A DNA stretch of 64,000 nt from Rhynchopus euleeides (taxonomy: Eukaryota > Euglenozoa > Diplonemea > Diplonemida > Diplonemidae): positions 744,001 to 808,000 of the forward strand of contig OY723310.1 in NCBI GenBank assembly GCA_963210315.1. Direction: 5' to 3'. Below, in pieces: positions 41,008 to 50,651 of this stretch (position 1 is its first letter; each line of letters starts with the position of its first letter). A program made the position numbers and the translations under genes. A model generated the notes under the pieces. The model ran no database searches and was not told the origin of the DNA. It was given only the letters and a program-made list of their open reading frames with translations.

Positions 41008-43125
41008 TCAGAGGCCGGAGACGTCCCACACAAGCAGCTGGCCGTCGTGGCCTGCGGTGGCCACACGTGTGCCGTTGGGGGAGAAGCTGAGGCGGTGCAC
41101 ACCACCCGTGTGGCCCAGAAGCGCTGCCACCTGGGCCCCGGTGCTGGTGCCCCACACCGCCACCGGGCCCACCCCGGCAGCGGCAACGAGGCCCCCGTCA
41201 GGCGAGTGCTGCACGTCGAACACGAATCCGGACGCGTGTTGCAGGCGCAGGCGCTCGCTGGCGACACTGGCGGCGCTCTCAGCGCTGCTGCCCGCCCACA
41301 GCCCCACACGCACCGTCCCGTCGTCCATCCCGCGCGCAAGCTCGTCCCCGCCCGGGGAGAAGGACAGCGCCGTGACACGTGCCCCAACAGACACCACCGC
41401 CGCATCCTGCTCCCCGTTGTCCACAGCGAAGACGTGCACCGCCTCGGCCGTCTCTGCGTGCACCATCGCCATCACGGCGGCAACGCGCGCCACTGACCCA
41501 CCCCCACCAGCCGCAGGAGGCACAAACGCCACCTCGCGCGCGTGCCTGTGCAGCACCAGCTCCGGCCGCACCCCGGTCACGGCGTCGTGCACGTGCGTCA
41601 CCTGCCCCGCCCCAGCGACCACGACCAGCCGTCCGTCCGGCGAGAACCGCACGCGCCGCACAGGTCCCGCCCCCGCGCCCCCCTGCTCCAGCTCCAGCAG
41701 CACCGCCCCGGTGGTGGCGTCACACAGCACAGCACGCCCACCAACTCCGCCCGCAGCAATACGCCCTCCGTCCGGCGAGAAGGCCACGTCGTGTGCGGCA
41801 AAACCGCCGCATCCGAGCGACCGCAGCTGCGCCCCCGTGGCAGCGCTGAACACACGAACCACACCGTCCGACCCTCCTGCCGCGATCTGTGTCCCGTCTG
41901 CTGAATAGCCCACGCTCAGCACGCGCCCAGAGTGTCGGATCAGCAGCACGCAGTGCCGAGACGCTCCGGCACGGCACACACCAGCTACGGTGTCTGCTTC
42001 GACACAGCTCACCGGCACAGGTGTCGCGGGTGTGGGTGTCGGAGGCAACGGCGTTTCGGGTGCGGGTGTTAAGGGTGCAGGCGTGGCAGGCGCAGGTGTT
42101 GAGGGCGCAGGTGATGGAGGTGCAGGCGTTTCAGGTGCAGGTGTTGAGAGGTCTTCCCACAGGTGGACGCCGGCATTGCTGCTCAACCACTCAGCAGTGA
42201 TGATGGTGTCACTTTTGTGGAAGTACGACACTGTGCGCGTCGCCTGCGTCGTCGTGGTGTACGACTGTGCCAGGCTCCCGCTCTCCACCATGTAAACCCA
42301 CATGCTACCCTCTCCAACCGAGCTATCTCCGACCACCACCAGCTTGCTCCCGTCGTGGTTGAAGGAAAGGCATGTAGTAGGCACCACGTTCGGAATCCAT
42401 TTGTGCAGGGAGTAGTCACTCAGCTTGTAGATGTTAACGGTGTCGCCCTTAGCGAAACCCACACTCGCGAAGTACAGGCCATCTGGTGACACCTGTGTGG
42501 CCAAAACCTTACTTGCGTGATCTGTCAGCGTCTTGAGAACAGTCCCAGTCGTTGCATCCCACACAACGACCTTGTCGTCAGACGACCCACTGATGAGTCT
42601 TCCCCCATCAAGGGTGTACGCCAACCCGTAAACCTGCTCATTCCAACCGACAGTATGACCCCCAGTGAGGGTCTGCAGCAAGGCACCTGTCGCGGCATTC
42701 CAGATGAAGATGTTGCCGAGAATGTGCCCAGTGGCAACACGCGTCCCGTCTGGTGAGTATGCAACAGAACGGCAAGGCGCCTTCGTGTTGTCGGACCACA
42801 GTTCCGTCCCGCTGCTCAAGCTGACGACAGCCACCCCACCAGAGTGCAATGCCACCGCCACTTTGTCGCCATCAGGGGAGAATGCAGGTTGCTCTGCAGA
42901 AGGATAGGATGGCACTGTGACAGCAGCACCTGTTGCCACATTGTACACATGTAATCCGGTATCCCACGCTGCAACTGCAGCCAACGTGTCGTCAGGTGAA
43001 ACTGCGCCGCGCCACGGATATTTAGGACCCCTTGCAAGCTCTGCGCTGCACTGCGGCCCTGCAGCACTCGGGCATGGTGGGAGTGCACCGAAGCACAGCG
43101 ACAGCAGCGCCGCTACAGCTGCCAT
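41008..43125 (-). CDS. Secreted double WD40 beta-propeller protein
   Basis: 705 residues from ATG 43125, intronless. A signal peptide is evident (MAAVAALLSLCFGALPPCPS, cut near 22). The first propeller (about 30-320) has WD40 blades such as AYSPDGTRVATGHILGNIFI and GRLISGSSDDKVVVWDATTG. A Pro/Thr/Ala linker (about 325-372, repeated TPAPETPAP) leads, after a cysteine-containing VSCVEADTVAGVCRAG, to a second propeller (about 385-705) ending LSFSPNGTRVATAGHDGQLL then VWDVSGL. WD40 propellers are protein-binding scaffolds; a secreted pair joined by a mucin-like linker suggests a cell-surface or matrix role (inference). The 3' end and start look complete. Confidence 0.8.
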   Translation of the reverse strand: MAAVAALLSLCFGALPPCPSAAGPQCSAELARGPKYPWRGAVSPDDTLAAVAAWDTGLHVYNVATGAAVTVPSYPSAEQPAFSPDGDKVAVALHSGGVAVVSLSSGTELWSDNTKAPCRSVAYSPDGTRVATGHILGNIFIWNAATGALLQTLTGGHTVGWNEQVYGLAYTLDGGRLISGSSDDKVVVWDATTGTVLKTLTDHASKVLATQVSPDGLYFASVGFAKGDTVNIYKLSDYSLHKWIPNVVPTTCLSFNHDGSKLVVVGDSSVGEGSMWVYMVESGSLAQSYTTTTQATRTVSYFHKSDTIITAEWLSSNAGVHLWEDLSTPAPETPAPPSPAPSTPAPATPAPLTPAPETPLPPTPTPATPVPVSCVEADTVAGVCRAGASRHCVLLIRHSGRVLSVGYSADGTQIAAGGSDGVVRVFSAATGAQLRSLGCGGFAAHDVAFSPDGGRIAAGGVGGRAVLCDATTGAVLLELEQGGAGAGPVRRVRFSPDGRLVVVAGAGQVTHVHDAVTGVRPELVLHRHAREVAFVPPAAGGGGSVARVAAVMAMVHAETAEAVHVFAVDNGEQDAAVVSVGARVTALSFSPGGDELARGMDDGTVRVGLWAGSSAESAASVASERLRLQHASGFVFDVQHSPDGGLVAAAGVGPVAVWGTSTGAQVAALLGHTGGVHRLSFSPNGTRVATAGHDGQLLVWDVSGL

Positions 43126-44060
43126 GCCTGCGGTGTGTCAGTGTGTCGTCCTCCTCGGGAGCGCTCCTTGGCTCAAGCTCTTGTTGCCCAATCTGGTGGA
43201 GTGTGGTGGTGCAGTGGTCTGACCCTGCAAACATGATGACTGCTGGCAAGTGCAGGTGGAGGGGGCAGGGGAAGGAAGCAACAGAAAGGGCAGGGAAGTG
43301 TGGGGGTTGGTGAAGAACAGAAGGGGCCCTCTACTCTGTGTGTGTCAAAGTGTTTTGAAACTCGACAGCTGCACGCGAGCAACCACCCCAGGCAGCAGTC
43401 CTATCCAAGCAGGCTGCCCGTGACTGGAGCAGTCGGTGTGGGCAGCATCCCATCTGATGCAGGGGAAGGCGTTGGGGTGTGCCTGTTGCAGCACACTTTG
43501 CCCTGCGAGAGCGTGTCTCGCAGTGTGTGGTCACAGGAGGCGCATTGCACAGCCCGAAGAAGAGGTGGGTGGTTGGAGTGCTGCTGTCTTGCTGAAGGCT
43601 GCAGCATCGAAGGTATGAAGGCAAGGCCGCTTGCAAAGGATCCACGGCCTCCACACACATGGGCCACACTACGCACTTGGGGGAAGGGGCTGAGGGGTGC
43701 AGAGTCCTTCCTGATGGCCCTTGAGGCCACCAGGGCTGCACGGCACATGCTCGGGACAGCATGCTTGGGCGGGATGGGGTGGTGAGGTGCGCAGGGCACG
43801 ACAAGAGAAACTGACAAGTAAAGACGCACAGTGGCACACCCGAGCAAAGTGTGACAGAGCGAGCCCTGACCCTCACAGAGCAGGTGGCTGAAGTGACACG
43901 GTTCTGCACACCTTGATGCAGGGCGACAAGCCCTCACAGTGAAGTTGAAGATCGCACAGGAGGATCCTTGAAATCGGTAGTGGACAGTAGCGGACAGGGC
44001 GGACATTTCCTTGTGGAAAAAGTGCCCGAAAAAAAATTCGAAAAGGTCCCCCTTACACAG
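43126..44060. other. No gene identified upstream of the secreted WD40 gene
   Basis: Only short unsupported frames. The start codon of the WD40 gene is preceded on the minus strand by GACACACCGCAGGC; no clear promoter motif is visible. Confidence 0.4.
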
Positions 44061-44885
44061 GGCTAATCCTAACTTCATACCCAAACCCGGGGGTCAGGAA
44101 TTCCCAGATTTCTCCCCTGTTTAGCGCGTTTTTTTACCTCTGTTTGGCGCGTTTTTTTTACCACTGGGAGCCCCATGCAGGAACGGGTGAAATTTTTGGG
44201 CCTGTGTGGGAAAAAACATACTCGTGGAAACCGCTGTCGCGAACCGTTACACTGCGACCAGAAAAAGTCCGAAAAACTGGAGGTGCGGTCTCCCAGCGAG
44301 GGGTGAGGTCGAGACATATTTATGGGAAAATGGGTGGACCAGGTGTTTCTCGTGGGGGATGACGTCTTTATGATGAATCCTCTGGACACCCGCCCCTTTT
44401 CCTGTTTATTCCCAGCCAAACCCCCCAAACCCGCTACACGGGTTAGCCAAACCAGGTTTTCTTGCAGGTAACACACATCCAGACGCTCACTACCGTGGCC
44501 TCCGGCGGCTGGGGGGCTCCGACCCCCAGACCCCCCTGTGGCGTATGCCTGTCCAGGACCCAAGTCCTTTCGAGTCACATGCAACAAGCCTTGCAGTGTT
44601 CCTCTATCCCGGTCCGTCTGGGGCTATACGAAAGGTGCGCAGATGTGCCTGAGCCGCAGCGCCTCCCCGTCAAAACCTTTGCCTTGAGTGGTGCATCGAC
44701 GGAGGCGTGACGAGAGCGAGAGCGGAACAGTCCAAAAACGCACATTTTCGTGCATCTTTCTGGACACCGTGGGTGTGCCCCTCCATGAAAACCACCCACA
44801 AACAGGGATCCCTGTTTAGCGCGTTTTTTTGACACCCAAAACTGGATTTTGGCCCCGACCCCCCCCGGATTTAGGATTAGCCCTG
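44061..44885. mobile_element. Candidate TIR element, about 0.83 kb
   Basis: AGGGCTAATCCTAA at 44061-44074 is inverted as TTAGGATTAGCCCT at 44872-44885. The interior has direct repeats of CTGTTTAGCGCGTTTTTTT at about 44117 and 44812 and a variant at 44140, plus a GC-hairpin repeat at 44491. No transposase or convincing gene. Confidence 0.55.
44491..44537 (+). repeat. GC-rich hairpin repeat, copy 4
   Basis: GTGGCCTCCGGCGGCTGGGG followed by GCTCCGACCCCC and AGACCCCCCTGTG. It matches 3848-3893 apart from one base in the core, and shares the upstream word CACTACC. Confidence 0.8.
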
Positions 44886-45596
44886 CCCTTACAGAATTAG
44901 CCTTTTTTCAAAAAATCGGAAAATTTCGGACCGCAATTTGTACCCAAGAAAGTGCCAAATTTTCGGACTTGGTCCGATTTGAACGATTTCCGTGCCTCTT
45001 GCAACCCCCATGAGGGGGGGGCTGCTGTTTCGGGTTCTTCCGGTGGCACATGCTGGGGTGTCAGGACAGGGAATCCTGCTCGCTGTACCCGGTGATCCCT
45101 GACGCAGCCAGGAAGTGGAGAGCCTTGGAACCCTGGTTGAGGCCTGTAACACCCGGCCTTCCTGCCACTTGTGGCATTGTGGAGTGGAGGTGGTTATGGA
45201 GAAGGTTCTCTCTCCGTCCGGTCAAGCACAACCGTCCTCTCCAGCCAGGGGTCATCTACTTTCCAAACAAGGGCCAGGAACATGCTCAAACAAACTAATT
45301 GATCAGAAAATCTGGCTTGCCGTGGAATCATTGAGCAAAATTTGGGGTGTGATTGGTGCCCCATTGCTGCATATGACATGTCCATTTTTGACGATTTTTG
45401 GGCAGAATTTGGTGCGTGGGACCTTTCGATTTTCATGATTTTGTTTTTTTTCACTCTCGCTTCTCTCTGCTGCTCTCTAGGACAAACAAACCGCGCACTG
45501 GCTGGGGTTGAGCTGCAGGTGACTCAGTGTTGGCGGGACAAAAACACTGACTGATTTTGTGGAACCATGCGCCCTGAATTTTTCGGAATTTCGTGG
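44886..45596. other. No gene identified
   Basis: AT-richer DNA with AAAATCGGAAAATTTCGG and similar words near the left edge, like the stretch at 61000-61160. Short frames only. Confidence 0.35.
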
Positions 45597-45955
45597 GGAC
45601 CGGTACCCCATTTGAGGGCCAAAAATCTCATTTCCGAGGCCTGGGAATGGTCGCAGTGGCCTCAGATGTCCAAAAACGTTCAATTGACCTCTCCTCGAAA
45701 AAAAATTCGAAAGGTCCCCCCTACTGGCACCCCGGATTAGGACATGTCTCTGGGGGTGTCCGGGGGCATTTTTGGCCCATTTTTGGCTGGGGAAAATGGG
45801 CCATTTTTCACGATTTTTTCGGTTTTTTGTCCGGACCGGCACCGCATTTGAGGGGCCAAAATCTGATTTCCGAGGCCCGGGAATGATCGCAGTGGCTTCA
45901 TTTGGCCAAAAACGTTCAATTTACCCTTCATACTTATGGAACGCTCGTGGCCCCA
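45597..45955. repeat. Two diverged tandem copies, about 240-bp spacing
   Basis: The segment CCATTTGAGGGCCAAAA then ATTTCCGAGGCC, GGGAATGGTCGCAGTGGC and AAAAACGTTCAATT occurs at about 45608-45690 and again at 45845-45925 with about 10 percent differences. The intervening sequence is GGGGAAAATGGGCC-like AT-rich DNA. Likely a dispersed non-coding repeat. Confidence 0.7.
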
Positions 45956-46633
45956 AAAAAAATATTTTGGAAATCTCACCCCGTCGGGCCCGTGGAGAAA
46001 AAGAAAAAACGCCGTGAAAAAAAGGGAACTTTTTTCACGGTGTAAAAAAACGCCGTGAAAATGTATGTCCTGTCGTTGTTGATTCAAATAATCCGTTTTG
46101 GCCCGTGCCTCACTCGCCACCTTTTCCTTCTCCTCATTCACCCTCTTTACCTCACTCTCCGCCTTTGCCAAAGCTTTCTCCTTCTCCACGACTGACCTCT
46201 CATGATCCTCTGCTGCTCTTTTTTGCTCTTCCTCTCGCTCCTCCATCGCCTCTTGGATCTCCTTCTGGCACAAACTGACGAGCTTCTTCGTTTGCTCCTC
46301 GGTCCGATACCTTTCAAGGGCTTCCGCGATTTCACGCAACAAATCAAAACGTGCTGAGGCTTCCTCTTCCACAATATGAGCCCGCTCTGCACTTTCCTCC
46401 ATTTCCAAAGTCCTGCGTTCCAAAGTCAGGTATTCCTCCCCGCGCTGCTGGGGTGGTTCCTGTGGTTCATTCAAAACGTTGGCACTCTCGGGGACGGCAG
46501 CATCCTGCAATCTTTGCATTATGTCTCCCGTGTTCCCCGTGAGCTCAGGTTGCTGTGTGGGAGATACATACACTTCTGGCGAGTTGGGCATGCTAACCTT
46601 CTCCTCCTGAGGGGCATCCTTATCACAATACAC
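45737..46633 (-). CDS. Coiled-coil protein fragment
   Basis: The frame is coding-like from about 46690 down to about 46066: EEYLTLERRTLEMEESAERA, then EEREEEQKRAAEDHERSVVE and KEKALAKAESEVKRV, a long charged coiled coil. The nearest ATG is at 46591; upstream of that the frame stays open (FRGFLEKESTILVYCDKD) and runs into the truncated WD40 copy, overlapping it in another frame. Downstream of about 46066 it runs into a TTTTCACGGCG hairpin and repeat DNA before stopping at 45737, so both ends appear foreign. Probably a gene fragment joined by rearrangement; no family assigned beyond coiled coil. Confidence 0.4.
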   Translation of the reverse strand: MYCDKDAPQEEKVSMPNSPEVYVSPTQQPELTGNTGDIMQRLQDAAVPESANVLNEPQEPPQQRGEEYLTLERRTLEMEESAERAHIVEEEASARFDLLREIAEALERYRTEEQTKKLVSLCQKEIQEAMEEREEEQKRAAEDHERSVVEKEKALAKAESEVKRVNEEKEKVASEARAKTDYLNQQRQDIHFHGVFLHREKSSLFFTAFFLFLHGPDGVRFPKYFFWGHERSISMKGKLNVFGQMKPLRSFPGLGNQILAPQMRCRSGQKTEKIVKNGPFSPAKNGPKMPPDTPRDMS

Positions 46634-46682
46634 GAGGATGGTCGACTCCTTCTCAAGGAAACCCCTGAAAGCATCCCTTTCC

Positions 46683-47270
46683 TCAGCCCTTTCCGCAGTG
46701 TGTCCACGCTGCGCTGAACACCGGGGTGTTGTTGTGGTGCAGCATGCACACCTCCTCCCAAGTTGAAGTCAGCCACACGCAGATGGTGCCGTCATGAGAG
46801 CACGTTGCCAACCACGTCCCACAGACAGAGAACGCTTTGTGAAAGATAGTCTCGACGCCGTGTGTGAAGTCCGCCACCACAGCAGCGGTGGTGGTGTCAA
46901 ACACAGCGATGTGTCCGTTGTCGGAACACACAGCACACAGCGTCCCACACCTCGACAGTGTGATGCGGAAGACGTCGCTGCCATGCGTGGCTGAGTAGAC
47001 TGCGGGATCCTTGACGACGGGCCAGCGTGGGACGAGCTGGACAGCACCCCCGTCCTCCAGACCCGTGTCGGCAACGCGCTGTGCATCGTCCAGCTCCTCC
47101 TCACACCCTTCGATGTGTGCTGCGACGTTTTCAGCCTCACGGACTGGGTTGATAGAACCCGGGAACATCTCGTTGAGCGCATCCGCCTTCAGCCCGACCA
47201 CGGTCCCGCCTTCCGCAACACCGACGACACAGCTGTCACCGGTCCCCGTGTGACGCACAGTCACATCCAT
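46683..47270 (-). pseudogene. Truncated WD40 paralogue (copy A)
   Basis: Starts at the conserved ATG 47270 (MDVTVRHTGTGDSC) and is about 90 percent identical in protein to copy B through the N-terminal domain and the first two to three blades, then breaks after FSAAWTHCG and stops at 46683. The loss of four blades should prevent propeller closure. An upstream open frame to 47477 lacks counterparts in copies B and C and is not included. A minus-strand frame at 47481-47723 (MTARGGKKGRCVTPPAAEP) might be an unrelated 5' exon. Confidence 0.6.
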
Positions 47271-47480
47271 GGTGGGGCCGTCCATCCCTGTGGTGGGGGT
47301 GGTTGAACGATGTGTAGAGCTGTCCGGGCACAAGCTTGCACACCACGTCGTCAGCTGATTGAGTGGGTGATCGAAAGCGACCTCCAATTCCTCCCCACAA
47401 CACTGACACTCCAATCGCTTGACGCTTCCGCAGACGGAAACACACACGAAAACTGTTCCCTGAATTGGTGCTGCCATACT

Positions 47481-47723
47481 CTAACCGCTGGGTTCGACAC
47501 CTGCGGGCTCTGTGGGGTTGGTGGCGAGCGCCTTCTCCACGACTGGGCCCCCCTCCGCCGCGATGCCCCCCTCCAGGGACCCACCCACAGCACCCGGGGT
47601 CGCAGGCGATTGCACCGGGCAGGCCGTGACGCGACGCCGCTTCGACGCGCTCTGTGGGGGAGTGCCCGGCTCCGCTGCGGGGGGCGTCACGCACCTCCCC
47701 TTCTTCCCGCCCCTCGCAGTCAT
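47481..47723 (-). CDS. Possible short basic/Pro-rich exon
   Basis: 80 codons from ATG 47723: MTARGGKKGRCVTPPAAEPG, then QSASKRRRVTACPV, with a KRRR nuclear-localisation-like stretch. It stops just before copy A. It could be a 5' exon joined to the downstream frame through an AG at about 47465 (CAATTCAG), but the join is not established. Confidence 0.2.
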   Translation of the reverse strand: MTARGGKKGRCVTPPAAEPGTPPQSASKRRRVTACPVQSPATPGAVGGSLEGGIAAEGGPVVEKALATNPTEPAGVEPSG

Positions 47724-48224
47724 GGTGCCGGGAGGAGGCTGTGTGGGTGGTGGTGTGCGCGTGGGGTGGTGTGCCCCACACGCCCTGCGTGCGGGCGGTG
47801 GTGGCGGTGGTCAGGGAATGACTTCAATTGCTTCCTTCCAGCCTCGTGGTGGCCTCCAACAAGTCGCCTCCGGGCGAGGGTCGGCGAAGACAGGCAAGTG
47901 GTGGGTGACCCTGGGCGAAATACTGGAGAGGCCTTGCTTGAGTTCCTACACATCACCATACACTGACGTGGAGGCAGAGGCCCGCCCCTCTGAAGGTGCA
48001 GGGGAGGGCAAGAGAGAGGCGGCACAGCGCTCTGCGACCCCCACCCCACCACCCCACCCCCAAATAACAAGATGGGACCCTTCTGCTCTGTGCCAAACTG
48101 TGCCAGCTTGCCTCCTCTCATGGTAGGCGACCACTCACTTTGATGCACTCCCAACCACGCACACTCCGCCTTTGGAGCGTATTGTATCCTTCTCTGACCA
48201 CCTCTTAGCGAAGACATGCTCCCA

Positions 48225-48420
48225 CTGAACAGGATTGCCAGTTCAGGCCACCACCCTTCATCAGGGAATCGGGTTGTGTGTGCGTCGGTCCTCGGTTGGC
48301 CCCTCTCGCAGATATTGACTCGGCAGGCTGGCCCACCTCCCCTCTCCGGCCTTCCAGGCAACCTATTGATTTGTTGTGCTTTTCGCGTCGAGCAGTCATA
48401 CATGCTCCCGACTATTCAAT
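48225..48420 (-). repeat. Dispersed repeat related to the 357-bp insertion
   Basis: The reverse complement aligns with 2193-2375: shared words include TGAATAGT, CGACGCGA, CACAACAAA, GGCCGGAGAG, ATCTGCGAGAGGGGCC, CGCACACACAACCCGATT and CCTGATGAAGGGTGGTGG. Roughly three quarters of bases agree. The 3' half of the 357-bp unit is not evident here. Confidence 0.75.
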
Positions 48421-48469
48421 AGTACACCCTCCCCTCCCATCCCAACCCCCCACACCCACACCCACACTA

Positions 48470-48505
48470 CGCTCGTCCGCAGTGTGTCCAGGCTGCACTC
48501 CAGAC
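48470..48505 (-). pseudogene. Short WD40 gene scrap
   Basis: CGTCCGCAGTGTGTCCAGGC then TGCACTCC matches copy B at 49306-49336 for about 30 bp. It begins at nearly the same base at which copy A is broken. Confidence 0.4.
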
Positions 48506-48761
48506 AACGGATCGACACCCTCTCCCGCGACTCTGTGGCAGGGCTTTGGAAGTGGCGCCTTGACATCCTGCAGGATTGAACCCTCATAGCACACCACCCA
48601 ACCCCAACCAGGAGACGACGCAGCGAGAACAAGCAAGCCGCTCCACAAAACTGGGGGCAAAGTGACACGGTTTGAAATCAACACAGAGCGAGAGGCGCTG
48701 CTTGAATACAACAGGAAGCACACAACGCAGGGCACGTGCGCAGATTTCAAACACACTGCGC

Positions 48762-49889
48762 TCAGGGTGAAACGGAAGACACAGCACACACAGAGACTGA
48801 AGTTTCGTTCATTGGTGTGAAGACCCACCTCCCGCAGAGGCTGAGTGCAACACCATCACCCTCTGGGCCCACCTTCCCCAGACCCTCTCCTGTGCTGAGG
48901 CGGTACAGTGCGGTGGCGAACATGCCTTGCACTGCAACAGCATCACCTGGCTGTGACACAGCAAGTGAGGAGGGATAGTCGTCCAGTTGCACAGTACGCA
49001 GGCAGCTGAGGGAGGTTGTGCACCACACCTTGAGTGACTCGTCCCAAGAGCACGACACCAGGTGCTGCTGGTCCTGAGTCAGGGCGATGCCCATCACCTT
49101 ATCAGTGTGCCCATCCAGGGTGTGTGTGTGTGTGAGGGTGCTGATGTCCCACACACGGATGCTGTCGTCATGTGACCCGCTGAAGATCCTGGTGCCCGAC
49201 ACAGCAATGCTGCGAACAACATCGCTGTGACCCTCCAGCACTGTGGCGCTCGGTGTGCCCTTCAAGTCCCACACACGCACTTTGCCAGACCAGTCTCCGG
49301 ACACCAGACGTCCGCAGTGTGTCCACGCTGCACTCAACACCCCGGCGTTGTTGTGCTCCAGCATGCACACCTTCTCCCAAGTTGAAGTCAGCCACACGCA
49401 CATGGTGCCGTCATCAGAGCACGATGCCAACCACGTCCCACAGACAGAGAACGCTGTGTAACGAATCGCCTTGTTGCCGTGTGTTAAGTCCGCCACCACA
49501 GCAGCGGTGGTGGTGTCAAACACAGTGATGTGTCCGTTGAAGTAACACACAGCACACAGCGTCCCACACCTCGACAGTGTGATAGACCAGACCCCTTCGC
49601 CATGGGTCGATGAGTAGACTGCGGGAGCCTTGACGACGGGCCAGCGTGGGACGAGCTGGACAGCACCCCCGTCCTCCAGACCCGTGTCGGCAACGCGCTG
49701 TGCATCGTCCAGCTCCTCCTCACACCCTTCGATGTGTGCTGCGACGTTTTCAGCCTCACGGACTGGGTTGATAGAACCCGGGAACATCTCGTTGAGCGCA
49801 TCCGCCTTCAGCCCGACCACGGTCCCGCCTTCCGGAACACCGACGACACAGCTGTCACCGGTCCCGCTGTGACGCACAGTCACATTCAT
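48762..49889 (-). CDS. WD40 repeat protein (copy B, intact)
   Basis: 375 residues from ATG 49889 (MNVTVRHSGTGDSCVVGVPE). Residues 1-85 form a small N-terminal domain, possibly ubiquitin-like (TVVGLKADALNEMFPGS), ending AVQLVPRWP. Seven WD40-type blades follow, for example TWLASCSDDGTMCVWLTST, SGDWSGKVRVWDLKG, IFSGSHDDSIRVWDIS and LVSCSWDESLKVWCT, closing with ALSLCGRWVFTP. It carries a (CA)n-encoded THTHT between blades 4 and 5, the site at which its paralogue is split by the retrotransposon. Cytosolic scaffold role is inferred from the fold; partners unknown. Paralogues lie on both sides, all on the same strand. Confidence 0.8.
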   Translation of the reverse strand: MNVTVRHSGTGDSCVVGVPEGGTVVGLKADALNEMFPGSINPVREAENVAAHIEGCEEELDDAQRVADTGLEDGGAVQLVPRWPVVKAPAVYSSTHGEGVWSITLSRCGTLCAVCYFNGHITVFDTTTAAVVADLTHGNKAIRYTAFSVCGTWLASCSDDGTMCVWLTSTWEKVCMLEHNNAGVLSAAWTHCGRLVSGDWSGKVRVWDLKGTPSATVLEGHSDVVRSIAVSGTRIFSGSHDDSIRVWDISTLTHTHTLDGHTDKVMGIALTQDQQHLVSCSWDESLKVWCTTSLSCLRTVQLDDYPSSLAVSQPGDAVAVQGMFATALYRLSTGEGLGKVGPEGDGVALSLCGRWVFTPMNETSVSVCAVSSVSP

Positions 49890-50216
49890 GACTTTGGCGA
49901 CCAGCTGCTCAGCTTTTCTGGAGAATGTGGCGGTGTGTGGAGTGTGCGATGGTGGGGATGGGGATCAAGACAGGTTGCCTCAAAGCGGTGCCACCAGTTG
50001 ATACTTCAGGGGGATTCGGGGCGGGTGTTTGGGTGGGCGGGTGGGCAGGCCGAGCCGCTGTCCTTCCTCCACCTGACACAGCGGGGCATGCTGCTGCCCT
50101 CTGCCCAGCAGGTGTGTTGCGAGGCTCGGGAAAGATGCAGAACACAAAAAATACGCGGGGAGGTGCAACACGACACCAAACACGAAGGCAGGGAACAGGG
50201 TGACGAGACACTGCAC
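49890..50216. other. Intergenic between WD40 copies B and C
   Basis: No gene. DNA similarity between paralogues continues past the stop codons (GTGAAACGGAAGACACAGCA on the plus strand at 48768 and 50222), showing that duplicated units include 3' flank. Confidence 0.5.
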
Positions 50217-50593
50217 TCAAGGTGAAACGGAAGACACAGCACACACAGAGACTGAAGTTGTGTTGTTCGTTGGTGTGAAGACCCACCTCCCGCAGAGGCT
50301 GAGTGCTACACCATAACCCTTTGAGTCCACCTTCCCCAGACACTCACCTGTGCTGAGGCGGTATAGTGCGGTGGTGCCAGATTCATTCACCGCAACAACA
50401 TCACCTGGCTGTGACACACAAGCAAGTGAGTTGGAATAGTCCACCAGTTGCACAGTACGCAGGCAGCTGAGGGAGGTTGTGCACCACACCTTGAGTGACT
50501 TGTCGAAAGAGCACGACACCAGGTGCTGCTCGTCCTGAGTCAGGGCGATGCCGGTCACCCAACCAGTGTGGTCATCCAGGGTGTGTGTGTGTG
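50217..50593 (-). pseudogene. WD40 copy C, 3' part, split by retrotransposon
   Basis: Encodes the last three blades (LDDHTGWVTGIALTQDEQHL, SCSFDKSLKVWCTTSLSCLR, ... CGRWVFTPTNNTTS) and the same C-terminus as copy B. It starts abruptly at the (GT)n tract at 50580-50593, where retrotransposon sequence begins. Without the insertion it would join the frame at 59316. Confidence 0.85.
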
Positions 50594-50651
50594 GTGACCA
50601 CGTTTTGTGTGGGGAGATCCTGCGCGGATCATTGCCCACCCCCGCCCATTT

